From CAYTLW01 sp964438735 (GTDB lineage Bacteria; Myxococcota_A; UBA9042), in assembly GCA_964438735.1 (NCBI GenBank), contig CAYTLW010000005.1:58880-122879 (forward strand): a stretch of 64,000 bases of DNA. Direction: 5' to 3'. Under the pieces are notes generated by a model that ran no database searches, had not been told where the DNA came from, and was given only the letters and a program-made list of their open reading frames with translations. The position numbers were made by a program, and so were the translations under genes. This document shows positions 1 to 9,047 of the stretch, piece by piece. How positions within the stretch are numbered: position 1 is the stretch's first letter; every line of letters starts with the position of its first letter.

Positions 1-516
1 TTTGTCGGCCTCGGTGACGCATTTGGCCCGGTTGCCCAGGATGTTGCACTGGAAGCGCGCGCTGAGTTCGTCATTGGTGGCGATGACCACGCCCATGGCG
101 ATCATCACGCACGCGAAGCCGGCCAGGGCGATCATGCCCACCGGCAGCTCTTTCTTGGCCGGCCCTTCGCCCTCCTCGGGCATGGAGAGGTGGTCGTCCA
201 GGTCGTCGTCCTCTTCACCGGCCAGGATCGATGCGATGGGATCGTCGAAACTCGATGCCGTCTCGGCGGGCGGCGCCTGCGGCGCTTCCTCGACCTCGGG
301 CTCCGGCTCTGACGCTTCGGGCGCGGGCTCGGCCACGTCCAGATCAGGAGCCGGTGGGGCCGCTGCTGGCGCCGCTTCGGCGACCTCTTCGACGGCCTCG
401 TCGCTCACCTTGGGCGCCGTCTCCTGGACGGAGAGAGGGGCGCCGCACTCGGAGCAGAATCTGGAGCCGACCGACAGTGGATTGCCGCACTTGGAGCAGA
501 ACTTCGGCTTGGTCAT
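1..516 (-). CDS. Zinc-ribbon membrane protein (partial, C-terminus off the left edge)
   Basis: This frame is open on the minus strand from ATG at 516 to the window edge, giving 172 codons. The N-terminus has two CxxC pairs (FCSKCGNP and FCSECGAP, residues 6-26), a typical double zinc-ribbon. An Ala/Pro/Glu-rich acidic linker follows (about residues 30-125), then one predicted membrane helix near residues 128-150 (LPVGMIALAGFACVMIAMGV) and a cysteine-containing segment. GAGAGA just upstream can serve as ribosome-binding site. The layout fits a single-pass protein with a cytoplasmic zinc ribbon and a C-terminal domain outside the membrane. The function is unknown and the C-terminal domain cannot be judged from this window. 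Confidence 0.75.
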   Translation of the reverse strand, partial: MTKPKFCSKCGNPLSVGSRFCSECGAPLSVQETAPKVSDEAVEEVAEAAPAAAPPAPDLDVAEPAPEASEPEPEVEEAPQAPPAETASSFDDPIASILAGEEDDDLDDHLSMPEEGEGPAKKELPVGMIALAGFACVMIAMGVVIATNDELSARFQCNILGNRAKCVTEADK

Positions 517-823
517 CGATGATCTCTCGTGGAAGGAGGGCGCCGCCGGACCCCTTGGCTGATGACGGGCTGGCCAACGCGCGCGTCGGCGCCCGGATGC
601 TGGCAAGCGGAGCCTGGGACGTCAACTCCCCCCACCCCGCCACGGCATGTCGAATTGTTGTGATGACCCGCCGAGATAGGCAGCACGGAACTCCAGGCGT
701 CGCCGGCTCATGGAGCGAGGGCGACCATTGGCGAGCCAAGCGCGGGATGGGGCGCTAGACTGTGGGGGTCGGGGCGCCCCCTCGGCGTCGGATCGGCCCG
801 GTCGGCACGGTCCGGGAGTGCTG
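517..823. other. Divergent intergenic region, no gene seen
   Basis: This 307-base gap separates the start of the leftward zinc-ribbon gene from the start of the rightward lectin lipoprotein gene, so it should carry both promoters. No coding frame here has a convincing start or recognisable product. The only local symmetry noticed is a short inverted repeat TTGGC-GA-GCCAA at 728-739. I could not identify a clear sigma-70 or sigma-54 promoter. Confidence 0.5.
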
Positions 824-2920
824 ATGGCGTTGACGCGAACCCGTACCAGACAGCCGGATCACGGCGCGTTGCACGGCCCCATGCCGTGGCTTGGGGCGAT
901 CTTCGTCTGCACGTTGTTGCTGGCCAGTTCGGGGTGCGGCGCCGACGACAAGGTCGCCGACGGTCCGGACAGCGCTGCCGGGGACGTCGACCCTTCGTCC
1001 GGCGACGTCCAGACCGCCGATGGCGACACAACGGGCGCCGATGCGGTGCAGGTCGACGGGCTGGGCGAGTCCGACGTGCAAGGAGATGTCGCTGCCGCCG
1101 ACGCCCTGGTATGCCCGGGCAGCACCGGCTGCCCATGCCAGGAGGACGAGGACTGCGACGACAAGGACCAGTGCACCTTCGGCGAGTTGTGCATGTTCGA
1201 CGAATGCGTCGCCGGCCAGCCGCTGGGCTGCGATGATGGCAACGACTGCACCGACGACGTCTGCGATCCGGCGGTCGGCTGTACCCAGACCCACAACACG
1301 GCGCTGTGCTCCGACCTGGACGCCTGCAGCCAGGGCGATCGCTGCGAAGCGGGGGCGTGCGCCGGCACCCTCGAAAAGATCTGCAAGGATGGCAACACCT
1401 GCACCGATGACAGTTGCGACAGCAGCCAGGGCTGCGTCTTCAAGCACAACAAGATCCAGTGCAAGGGCGGCAATGACTGCCTGGAGGCCTCTTTTTGCGC
1501 CTGGGGCGGCTGCGTGCAAGGCAAACTCAAGCCTTGCAATGACGGTCAGAGCTGCACCTGGGACAGCTGCGACCCGACCAAGGGCTGCCAGTTGACGCCC
1601 ATCCCGGCCGCTCTCAGTTGCGCCGGAACGATCACCGACGGCTGGTGCTACGAGGCCTTCAAGGACGCCAAGGCGCGCACCTGGAAGCAGGCGCGTCAGG
1701 ATTGCCAGACCTGGGGCGGCGAGCTCGCGGTGGTGCACAGCAAGGAGGCCAACGCCGCTGCCCGCGCCATGGCCGACACGGTCTGCGGCAAAAAGGCGAC
1801 CGCCTGGCTGGGTCTGACCGACCAGGTGATGGAGTGGCTCTGGCGCTGGGTCGACGGCAGCCATGTCGACTACGCCAACTGGAACAAGGGCGAGCCCAAC
1901 AACGCTGGCAACGAGGACTACACCTCGATGATCGGCAACGGCCAATGGAATGACATCGGCGCCAAGGGCAAGCTGGCCTGCCGGGTCTGCAGCCGCCCCC
2001 TGGTGGCCAACTGCCATGACGGCAACCAGTGCACCCAGGACGGTGCCTGCGCCGACGGCAAGTGCATCGCCAGCGTCGAGTCGGCCAGCTGCGACGATGG
2101 CAACCCGTGCTCCGTGGATCTCTGCGCGCCCGTCACCGGTTGCAGCCACGAATCTGTGCCCGACGACCAGGGCTGCGGGCTCGGTGGGGTTTGCGCGGGT
2201 GGGGCCTGCCAGTTGCCGAATGCGGTGACGCTGAACGACGTGTCCTGCCTGGCCATCCTCAAGAACAAGCCCTCCGCGACCAGCGGCGTGTACTGGCTCG
2301 ATCCCGACGGCGCCAAGGGAGCCGCACCCGCCTACCGCGCGTGGTGCGACATGCTCCACGACGGCGGCGGCTGGACGCTGGTGGCCAAGGTCGATGGCGA
2401 GAACAAGCTACTGCACTACAACGCCAAGGCGTGGACGCAGAAGAAGGCCATCGCCCCCAACGCGCCCGGCTTCGATGACAAGCAGGCGCTGCTGGCCAGC
2501 TACTGGACGGTGCCCCTGTCCGAGGTCCGCGTGGGATTGCGCACCAAGGGCAAGCTGCGCATGGCCACGTTGGGCCAGAGCGCCAGCTCGTTATACGCCC
2601 TGCTGGCGCCCGGCAAGGCGGTGGCCACAAACCTGGGCCTGGCTGGCTGGAAGGGCCTGATCGTCGGCAGCTCGTTGCAGAAGAGTTGCCATATGGAGGG
2701 CTTCAACATCGCGCCCAACAAGGGCGGGGCCCGGGTGCGGATCGGCATCATCGGCAACAACGAGAACAACTGCGCGACGCCGGATTCGTGGCTGGGTATC
2801 GGCGGCAACCAGAATCAATGTGGCCAGAAGAAGGCCAACACGGCTGGCAACATCGCCTGCCATGCGCCCGACGCGGGGTGGCGATTCACCCGCTCCTTCG
2901 GCTACGTATTCGTGCGATAG
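824..2920 (+). CDS. Lipoprotein with Cys-rich repeats, C-type lectin and fibrinogen-like domains
   Basis: A predicted surface lipoprotein of 698 residues. The ATG at 824 is chosen because GGGAG precedes it and because a signal peptide ending in a lipobox (LLLASSGC, Cys38) follows; the frame is open further upstream. An Asp-rich spacer leads into Cys-rich modules of the type 'C(D/K)DGNxCTxDxCD' (about residues 100-260). Next is a C-type lectin domain (about 273-391) with WLGL, EPN at 357-359 and WND at 375-377, the residues that in animal lectins bind Ca2+ and mannose-type sugars. Two more Cys-rich modules follow, then a fibrinogen-like domain beginning SCLAILKNKPSATSGVYWLD (about 474-698). 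A role in binding glycans on surfaces or other cells is inferred. The last 19 bases overlap the convergent protease gene. Confidence 0.85.
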   Translation: MALTRTRTRQPDHGALHGPMPWLGAIFVCTLLLASSGCGADDKVADGPDSAAGDVDPSSGDVQTADGDTTGADAVQVDGLGESDVQGDVAAADALVCPGSTGCPCQEDEDCDDKDQCTFGELCMFDECVAGQPLGCDDGNDCTDDVCDPAVGCTQTHNTALCSDLDACSQGDRCEAGACAGTLEKICKDGNTCTDDSCDSSQGCVFKHNKIQCKGGNDCLEASFCAWGGCVQGKLKPCNDGQSCTWDSCDPTKGCQLTPIPAALSCAGTITDGWCYEAFKDAKARTWKQARQDCQTWGGELAVVHSKEANAAARAMADTVCGKKATAWLGLTDQVMEWLWRWVDGSHVDYANWNKGEPNNAGNEDYTSMIGNGQWNDIGAKGKLACRVCSRPLVANCHDGNQCTQDGACADGKCIASVESASCDDGNPCSVDLCAPVTGCSHESVPDDQGCGLGGVCAGGACQLPNAVTLNDVSCLAILKNKPSATSGVYWLDPDGAKGAAPAYRAWCDMLHDGGGWTLVAKVDGENKLLHYNAKAWTQKKAIAPNAPGFDDKQALLASYWTVPLSEVRVGLRTKGKLRMATLGQSASSLYALLAPGKAVATNLGLAGWKGLIVGSSLQKSCHMEGFNIAPNKGGARVRIGIIGNNENNCATPDSWLGIGGNQNQCGQKKANTAGNIACHAPDAGWRFTRSFGYVFVR

Positions 2921-5193
2921 CGACGTCGGCCTGCGACCAGCAAGCCGGCCAGGCAAATCAGCCACAACCCCCCATTGCCACCACCGGATGCGGGGCTGGC
3001 GGCGCAGCCATCATCTGCGGGCGGATCCGATGGCGGAGTCGACTTGACGCAGGGCTCGAAGCCCTCGTCGGTCTCGCCGTCGCAATCATCGTCCAGCCCG
3101 TTGCAGATCTCTCCGGGAGGCGCGCAGGTGGACCAGGTGCAGTCCTCACCACAGGCGTGGGTGCCCTCGCTGCCGCAGGTCGTGGTGCAGGTGCCCGTGT
3201 CGCCGGCCCGGCAAGCGAAATCCTCATCGCTGTCGCCATCACAGTCGTCATCGGCGCCATTGCACGACTCCGCCGGCGGCTGACAGAGGCCCGGCTGGCA
3301 ATTCGGCGTACAGACCCGCTTGCCGGCGCTCAGACAGGTGGTGGTGCAGGCGGACTCGCTGCCCGCGGCGCAGTCGAAGCCCTCGTCGGTGTTGCCATCG
3401 CAGTCGTCATCGTCGCCGTTGCAGGCCTCGGCCGGCGAGGTGCAGGCGGCCATGGTGCAGTCTTTGTTGCAGGTGGTGGTGCCGATGGTGCCGCAGCCCG
3501 CGGCACAGTCCAGCGGGTCGGCGTTGTCGGCATCGCATTGCCATCCGCCGGCCTCGCCGGGGATGCGCAGGCGGCCCCAGCCATAGGCGTCGTTGGGCGT
3601 CGCCGGCCCCATGGGCACGGCGTCGGCGATGACCTCGTCGATGAGCAGGTTGGCGGCGGTGGCGGTGGCCGCGGCGTAGATGGCCAGCGCGCCCGCAGCG
3701 TGGGGACAGGAGGCCGAGGTGCCCGAGAACCAGCCGACGCTGGTCTTGACACTGGTGGGCGCCACCAGCTCGGGCTTCTGGCGGCCGTCGACGGTCGGGC
3801 CGTAGGAGGAGTAGGCCTCCAGGGGGCCCTTCTGCCAGACGTTGTGGCGCAGCGCGCCGACGGTGAGCACCCCCTTGCAGGAGCCCGGATCATAGACGTT
3901 GCCGTTCTTGTGATAGATGGAGAAGCTGCCGTTGCTGGCGCCAGCGTGCATCACCCGGAATCGGGTGCCCTTGTCGGTGCTCTTGCCGCCCCGGATCGAG
4001 AGGCCATAGACGCCGGGTTTGGGTTTGGCGATCTTGAGCGACTCCGACGGGGGCGACATGCCGCCATGTTTCTTGGTCGACTTGGCCACCTCGACCCAGC
4101 CGCCCGATTCCTGCCGGTAGAGGTGGATGTCGATGTTCTGTTTGCGCAGGGCGTAGTCGTCCCAGTCGACCCAGAGTTGCAACTCGGCGCCGCCTTGCTT
4201 CCAGCGCAACAACTCGTCATCGGGGCCGAATTCATGGTTGCCATCGCCATCGGCGTCGAGATAGGGCGCGGTGTAGAAGCTGCCGCTGCCCGAGTTGCCC
4301 GAGGCGTTGACCCAGCCGATGCCCAGCGTCTTGGCGAAATCCACCAGGCTGCAGGCGAAGCCCGTGTGGCGGCCGAAGCTCATGCCCAGCCAGACGACCG
4401 AGTGGCTGACCACCGAGACGTTGTAGGGGTTGCCGGACTTGTCCAGGTTCTTGAAGAAGGACTGAAGGGCCACGAACGAGCTGGTCTGCACCGGCAGGAT
4501 GGTCGCACCGGGGGCGACGTCGGCGACCACCTCGGCGCACATGGTGCCGTGGGTTCCCCACTGGTTGGCTACCTTGCCGAGCGGGTGCGGAATCTCGCCC
4601 TTTTCGACGGACTGGTTGTACTTGCTGAAGCCTTTATCGATGACCGCGACGGTCTCCCCCGCGCCGTCCGCGCCGACGCACTCCAGCGGCGGCGTGCGCA
4701 GGATCGTTGCGCCCTGGCTCTGGTTGGGGCCAACAAGCGCCAGCGGCCGCCACGGCAGCTGAATGAAGGCGATTCGTCGATCGGCGGCGATGAACTCGGG
4801 CAGGCGCTGCAAGGGCAGCCAGCCCAGGAGCATGTCGATGCCCCGGATGCCGCTGCGGCCGCCGAACGCGGCGAAGAGAGGGTCGCCGATGGCCTCGGGA
4901 GGCACGCCGACTTCGGGATGAATCTGGACCTCCACCAGGTCGCCATCGAAGGCGGCCTCGCCGTTGGCGGCCAGCATGTCGAAGGTCTTCGAGTCGCCGG
5001 CCCGGCGGGCGTCGATGAGGCCGGCGAGGTTGGAGCCCAGGCGTGTCTCTGCCAGGGGGCGGTCTGCCAGTGGTCGATCCACCGCGGGCCCCTTCGCCAG
5101 AGCCGTGGCGGCGACCAGTGACCCGCTCAGCATCAGCACGTTCAGTAGCAGCGCAGGCGCGGGCGTTTTGGAGCGGCTTGGCAGCAACGGCAT
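2902..5193 (-). CDS. Secreted subtilisin-like (S8) protease with MopE repeats and MYXO-CTERM tail
   Basis: Start chosen at 5193, where GGGGGAT lies just upstream; an in-frame ATG at 5238 is less likely. The 763-residue product has an N-terminal signal-like helix. The S8 catalytic triad is visible: Asp186 (VAVIDKGFS), His215 (GTHGTMCAE) and Ser493 (FSGTSASCPHAAG), with oxyanion Asn300 in NASGNSG. The insert at about 310-420 looks like a beta-rich pre-peptidase C-terminal-type domain. Three Cys-rich repeats with the core CNGxDDDCDG (about 591-606, 644-659, 698-712) match the MopE-type putative metal-binding repeat. The C-terminus has Gly-Cys, a hydrophobic helix and RRR, as in MYXO-CTERM sorting signals. 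It is predicted to be exported and surface-anchored or released. Substrate unknown. Confidence 0.9.
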   Translation of the reverse strand: MPLLPSRSKTPAPALLLNVLMLSGSLVAATALAKGPAVDRPLADRPLAETRLGSNLAGLIDARRAGDSKTFDMLAANGEAAFDGDLVEVQIHPEVGVPPEAIGDPLFAAFGGRSGIRGIDMLLGWLPLQRLPEFIAADRRIAFIQLPWRPLALVGPNQSQGATILRTPPLECVGADGAGETVAVIDKGFSKYNQSVEKGEIPHPLGKVANQWGTHGTMCAEVVADVAPGATILPVQTSSFVALQSFFKNLDKSGNPYNVSVVSHSVVWLGMSFGRHTGFACSLVDFAKTLGIGWVNASGNSGSGSFYTAPYLDADGDGNHEFGPDDELLRWKQGGAELQLWVDWDDYALRKQNIDIHLYRQESGGWVEVAKSTKKHGGMSPPSESLKIAKPKPGVYGLSIRGGKSTDKGTRFRVMHAGASNGSFSIYHKNGNVYDPGSCKGVLTVGALRHNVWQKGPLEAYSSYGPTVDGRQKPELVAPTSVKTSVGWFSGTSASCPHAAGALAIYAAATATAANLLIDEVIADAVPMGPATPNDAYGWGRLRIPGEAGGWQCDADNADPLDCAAGCGTIGTTTCNKDCTMAACTSPAEACNGDDDDCDGNTDEGFDCAAGSESACTTTCLSAGKRVCTPNCQPGLCQPPAESCNGADDDCDGDSDEDFACRAGDTGTCTTTCGSEGTHACGEDCTWSTCAPPGEICNGLDDDCDGETDEGFEPCVKSTPPSDPPADDGCAASPASGGGNGGLWLICLAGLLVAGRRRYRTNT

Positions 5194-5288
5194 CGTGGGA
5201 TCCCCCTGGCCGCAAAACTGGGCCAGAAGGCCGGTCATTACCAGTGTGAATTTGCGACGCGGTGGCAGTGGGATGATAGGTTGCCGCG

Positions 5289-6014
5289 ATGCGCATCCTG
5301 CTCGTCCAGTCCCGTCCGGCCATCGACCCCATGATCGACCAGGAGGGAGACTGCATTCGCCGCCGCCTGCAGGGGCGTGACGTCGAGGTGGTCCAGCGCA
5401 ACGCGGTGGTCGCGCCGGCGGCCTTGTCCTGGCTCGATGGCGTCGATGCGGTGCTGTTTGGCGGCTCCGGTGCCTATAGCGTGCAGCATCCCAAGTCCGT
5501 GGCTTGGGTCACGCCCATCCGGCACCTGCTGGACCAGATCCTGGAGCGACACCTGCCCTGCTTTGGCATCTGCTTCGGCCACCAGCTTTTCGGCCTGCAC
5601 CTGGGCGCACCGGTGATCACCGACCCCGACCGCGAAGAGGTGGGTACGGTGCAGCTTCGTCTGACGTGGGAGGGGCGCCACGACCCGCTCTTCAAGGACA
5701 TGGGCGAGGTGTTTCCGGCCCATACCGGCCACAGCGATCACGTGGTGGGGCTGCCTCCCGGGGTGGCTTTGTTGGCGACCGGCCAGGGGTGCACCACGCA
5801 GGCGTTCAAGGTGATCGACCGGCCGATCTATACCACCCAGTTCCACCCCGAGCTGCTCGGCGCCGAGGCGCGGGCCCGTTACCTGCACAACAAATCCGAT
5901 GACGTGGGCGGCGTGCCGGCTGGCCATGGCGCCCTGGCCGCCCGATTCCAGCCCGGCGCCGACCAGACGGCGTCGCTGCTGGCGAGTTTCGTCGATCGGG
6001 TGGTCGCCGGTTGA
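5289..6014 (+). CDS. Class I glutamine amidotransferase-like protein
   Basis: A 241-residue single-domain protein of the GMP-synthase-like class I amidotransferase family. The triad is intact: nucleophile Cys95 in the elbow FGICFGHQ, and His186 with Glu188 in QFHPEL. Such domains release ammonia from glutamine or hydrolyse gamma-glutamyl compounds. No synthetase domain is fused or adjacent, so the acceptor is unknown; a gamma-glutamyl hydrolase role is equally possible. The extra tail after residue 195 is not recognised. It is transcribed away from the protease gene, with about 95 bases between the starts. The next gene is convergent. Confidence 0.85.
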   Translation: MRILLVQSRPAIDPMIDQEGDCIRRRLQGRDVEVVQRNAVVAPAALSWLDGVDAVLFGGSGAYSVQHPKSVAWVTPIRHLLDQILERHLPCFGICFGHQLFGLHLGAPVITDPDREEVGTVQLRLTWEGRHDPLFKDMGEVFPAHTGHSDHVVGLPPGVALLATGQGCTTQAFKVIDRPIYTTQFHPELLGAEARARYLHNKSDDVGGVPAGHGALAARFQPGADQTASLLASFVDRVVAG

Positions 6015-6047
6015 AGCGTCGCTTTTGGGGGCAGACGAAATCGTGCG

Positions 6048-7784
6048 TCAGACCGAGATCGAGCCGTCTCGGAATCGGGTCGTGCCGATGTGCGCGTTGA
6101 TCAGCACCGGTCGGCCGGCTGCGGCCTCTTTGCGAGCGCGCGCCAGCACCTCGTCGATCTCCGACTCCTGCCGGATGACCAGCCCCACCGCGCCAAGCCC
6201 GGTGGCCACCTGATCGTAATCGTTGCGGGCCAGCCCTGTGGCTACGTCATCACCCAGCAGGGTCACCTGATCGCGGGCGATCTGGGTCCAGCCGGCGTCG
6301 TTGCCGATCACGGCGATCACGGGCAATCCGTGGCGCGCGAAGGTGTCGAACTCCACCACGCTGAAGCCCGCCGCGCCGTCGCCGTAGAGCAACCAGGTCT
6401 CTGCCCGGGGTTTGTTGAGCGCCGCAGCCAGGGCGAATCCAGCGCCCACGCCCAGGGTTCCGAAGACACCGGGATCGAGCCAGCCAAGGGGCTCGCGTGG
6501 GCGCACCACATAGGACGCCGAGGCGACGAAATCACCGCCATCGACCACGATGGTGCTGTGGTCGGCCATGGCCGCCTCGATGCCCTGGCACAGGCGCAAC
6601 GGGTTGACCGGGGGCGCGTCTTGCGTGGCCATGTCGGCGATCTCGGCGTCGCGCGCGGCGTCCCGGGCGGCGAGCTCCTGCTGCCACGGCGCCCAGGCGG
6701 GGCCGGCGCCATTCTTGCGTGTCGCCAGGCCAACCAGAAAGCGTCCGGGATCGGCCGGCACCGGTAATGTAGGCAGCAGGTTCTTGAACAGCGGCCCGAC
6801 CGCCAGGTTGACGGCGATGATCCGGGCCTTTCGGTTGATGACCCGCCCATAGTCCAGGCGGAAGTCCGCAGGCACGCCAGCCAGGATCACCAGGTCGGCC
6901 GACTTCAACGCCGCTCGTCGCTTGTGGCGCATGTGCAGGGGGTGGTTTCGGCCCAGCAGGCCGCGCGCCATGCCGGCCAGCCACGTGGGCATGCCCAGGG
7001 ACTCGACCGCGCGTGCGACCTCGTGGGCATCTTCGGCGCGATTGAGCGCCTGACTGCCGATCACCAGCACCGGCTTCTTCGCCCGCTCGAGCAGCTTGGC
7101 GGCCGCCGCCAGCAGGGGCCTCGCAGGCTCGCTGGCAGCCGTCGTCCGGCTGGCCGGTGGCCCGTTCCAGCTCGATCGGGCGAACAGGCGATCCAGGTGC
7201 CGGCCGACATACCAGGACAGGGCGCGACCGGTGAGCGAGGCGCCGTTGCTGGCCGCAGTATCCTGGTACCAGGAGCGGACGAGCTTCTCGTCGTAGAGCA
7301 GGTCGATGGGACATTCCACAAAGACCGGCCCGGGCACGCCAGCCCGCGCCTGGACAAAGGCCTCGCTCACGGCGGGCGCCAGGTCCCGCAGCTTGCTGAC
7401 GGAGGTGGACCACTTGACGTGGCTCTTCATCACCGCCAGCTGGTCGATGTCCTGCAAGGAGCCGCGGCCACGCAGAATGGTCGCCGATGCCCCGCCCAGC
7501 AGCACCAACGGCGATTGGGCCAGGTGAGCGTTCTTCACCGCGGTGAGGGCGTTGGTGACGCCGGGGCCGGCGGTGACGGCGGCGACGCCAGGCACTCCAC
7601 CCAGCCGGGCCATGCCGTCTGCGGCAAAAACCGCGTTGGCTTCGTCGCGCACGTCGATGACCCGGATCCCCTCGGCTTTGCAGCCGACCAGGATGGGCGA
7701 GATGTGGCCGCCGCAGAGGGTGAAGATGAAACGCACCCCCTCGGCGCGCAGCACCGCGGCGACGCGGGCTCCTCCGTTGATCAT
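6048..7784 (-). CDS. ThDP-dependent acetolactate synthase-like / 2-hydroxyacyl-CoA lyase-like enzyme
   Basis: A 578-residue thiamine-diphosphate enzyme with the usual PYR, central and PP domains. The catalytic Glu48 lies in DVRDEANAVFAADG; the ThDP/Mg2+ motif GDGAAGFSVVEFDTF ending at GND is near the C-terminus. The N-terminal segment (CGGHISPILVGC, AVTAGPGVTNALTAVKNAH, SPLVLLGGASATILRGRG) resembles the human ILVBL (HACL2) branch more than bacterial IlvB, as recalled from family knowledge. HACL2 cleaves 2-hydroxyacyl-CoA to an aldehyde and formyl-CoA. No IlvN-type regulatory subunit is present. GGGAGGAAG precedes the ATG. It sits 22 bases downstream of a hotdog thioesterase gene on the same strand, which suggests an acyl-CoA substrate. 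Acetolactate synthase remains an alternative. Confidence 0.85.
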   Translation of the reverse strand: MINGGARVAAVLRAEGVRFIFTLCGGHISPILVGCKAEGIRVIDVRDEANAVFAADGMARLGGVPGVAAVTAGPGVTNALTAVKNAHLAQSPLVLLGGASATILRGRGSLQDIDQLAVMKSHVKWSTSVSKLRDLAPAVSEAFVQARAGVPGPVFVECPIDLLYDEKLVRSWYQDTAASNGASLTGRALSWYVGRHLDRLFARSSWNGPPASRTTAASEPARPLLAAAAKLLERAKKPVLVIGSQALNRAEDAHEVARAVESLGMPTWLAGMARGLLGRNHPLHMRHKRRAALKSADLVILAGVPADFRLDYGRVINRKARIIAVNLAVGPLFKNLLPTLPVPADPGRFLVGLATRKNGAGPAWAPWQQELAARDAARDAEIADMATQDAPPVNPLRLCQGIEAAMADHSTIVVDGGDFVASASYVVRPREPLGWLDPGVFGTLGVGAGFALAAALNKPRAETWLLYGDGAAGFSVVEFDTFARHGLPVIAVIGNDAGWTQIARDQVTLLGDDVATGLARNDYDQVATGLGAVGLVIRQESEIDEVLARARKEAAAGRPVLINAHIGTTRFRDGSISV

Positions 7785-7806
7785 GTGGCTTCCTCCCGCT
7801 GGCGTT

Positions 7807-8196
7807 TCAGCCCCGATCCAGGACGTGTCGGGGCAGCACGAAGCAGGTCAAAACGCCATCGCAGACCGCCTCCTGGCCGCGAAATACGGTGACTTTGACG
7901 CGATGCTTGCGGCCCTTGCTGTGCTCGATTCGGGCCCTGGCCTCCAGCGTATCGCCGGCCACAACCGGCCGCAGGAAGCGCATGTCGGCGCTGCCCAGCA
8001 CCACGTTGGGGTCGTTGACCGCCAGCATGGCGGCGTGATCGGCCAGGCCGAAGACGAAACCACCGTGCACCAGGCCGCGGTCGTCGACGACCATCTCGGG
8101 CACGGTCCGCAGGGTCGCCTTCGCCTCGCCTGAGGCCAGCCCATGGGGGCTGCCGCAGAGACGTTGGTCGATATGCAAGTGGGTGTCGGGTCGCAT
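7807..8196 (-). CDS. Hotdog-fold thioesterase (PaaI-like)
   Basis: A 129-residue hotdog-fold protein. ATG at 8196 is preferred because AGGGAG lies 7-8 bases upstream; in-frame ATGs at 8220 and 8259 would add 8 or 21 residues. The segment GLVHGGFVFGLADHAAMLAV is the typical 'HGG' helix of PaaI-like acyl-CoA thioesterases, followed by the expected strand pattern (ADMRFLRPVVAGDTLEARA). These enzymes hydrolyse acyl- or aryl-CoA thioesters in the cytoplasm. It is the first gene of a two-gene operon with the ThDP enzyme, so it may release CoA from that enzyme's substrate or product. Substrate specificity cannot be read from sequence. Confidence 0.85.
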   Translation of the reverse strand: MRPDTHLHIDQRLCGSPHGLASGEAKATLRTVPEMVVDDRGLVHGGFVFGLADHAAMLAVNDPNVVLGSADMRFLRPVVAGDTLEARARIEHSKGRKHRVKVTVFRGQEAVCDGVLTCFVLPRHVLDRG

Positions 8197-8398
8197 GGTC
8201 GCTCCCTGCCGAACCGTCATCGCGGCGACTTCCAGGTCGCGCCATGGTAGGGCAGGCACCGTTGCTGGCGCAGGGATCGCCCGGCAACCACTCGGATTCG
8301 ATGAGGTTGTCGGGCTCGACCAACGGCCGGATCCAGCCTCCTGGGACCCTCATCGGCCGCTTGCGCGGCACGCCGGCCTCTGAAATGCTCGACCGCTC

Positions 8399-9034
8399 AT
8401 GCGCCCGCCATTGTTGCACCACATCTCACTTTCCCTGTTCGCCCTCGCCGCCTGTGCGTGCGTGGCCGACCCTGTGCACAGGCCCGATCCCTTCGCCGAC
8501 TCGGTGGTCACCTTCACGCCCGGGCCCCAGGCGGGGTTCGGGGCCAGCGCCATGCCGGACATCGTCCTCGGGCCGCCGCGCGGCAGCGGTGAGCAGGCTG
8601 GCGGCGTGCACGTGGTCTCGTTGGGGCGCGGCGGCACCATCGTCGTGGCCTTCGACGACGTCGGCGTGGTCGATGGCCCAGGCGACGACCTGCTGGTATT
8701 CGAGAATCCATTCGTCGGCTGGATCGAGACCGGCGAGGTATCGGTGAGCGAGGACGGGCAGAACTGGCACACCTGGCCCTGTGTGGCCGACGCGGCCGAA
8801 CCGAAGACATCCGGCTGTGCTGGCGTCGCGCCCGTGCTGGCCCACGACGATTCCGCCGCGCTGGCCTCATCCCCCGAGTTGGCCGGCGGCGACGCCTTCG
8901 ACCTCGCAGACGTCGGGCTGGCCCGGGCCCGCTTTGTGCGCATCACCGATACGGGCACAAATACCTACGAAGGCAACAGCGGTGGTTTCGACCTGGACGC
9001 GGTCGCGGTACGCAATGGAGAGCCGCTGCACTGA
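8399..9034 (+). CDS. Predicted lipoprotein of the 'cell surface protein' type
   Basis: A 211-residue protein with a signal peptide and lipobox (LFALAAC, Cys19). The mature part looks like an all-beta domain: VVTFTPGPQAGFGASAMPD, then IVVAFDDVGVVDGPGDDLLV, then a discoidin-like strand (LARARFVRITDTGTNTYEG) and a closing GGFDLDAVAV. Proteins with this 'GPGxDxxVFEN...ITD' pattern recur as surface proteins in Myxococcota and Planctomycetes. No enzymatic residues are recognised. The rhomboid-like gene begins 13 bases downstream, so the two are probably cotranscribed. Confidence 0.75.
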   Translation: MRPPLLHHISLSLFALAACACVADPVHRPDPFADSVVTFTPGPQAGFGASAMPDIVLGPPRGSGEQAGGVHVVSLGRGGTIVVAFDDVGVVDGPGDDLLVFENPFVGWIETGEVSVSEDGQNWHTWPCVADAAEPKTSGCAGVAPVLAHDDSAALASSPELAGGDAFDLADVGLARARFVRITDTGTNTYEGNSGGFDLDAVAVRNGEPLH

Positions 9035-9047
9035 GGGGGAGGATGCC

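Noticed and set aside
728..739. TTGGC-GA-GCCAA inverted repeat as an operator
   Set aside because: Too short and isolated to support a regulator site.
2686..5121. A plus-strand open frame of 811 codons opposite the subtilisin gene
   Set aside because: Low-complexity Ala/Gly/Arg product and the real protease with a full triad is on the other strand.
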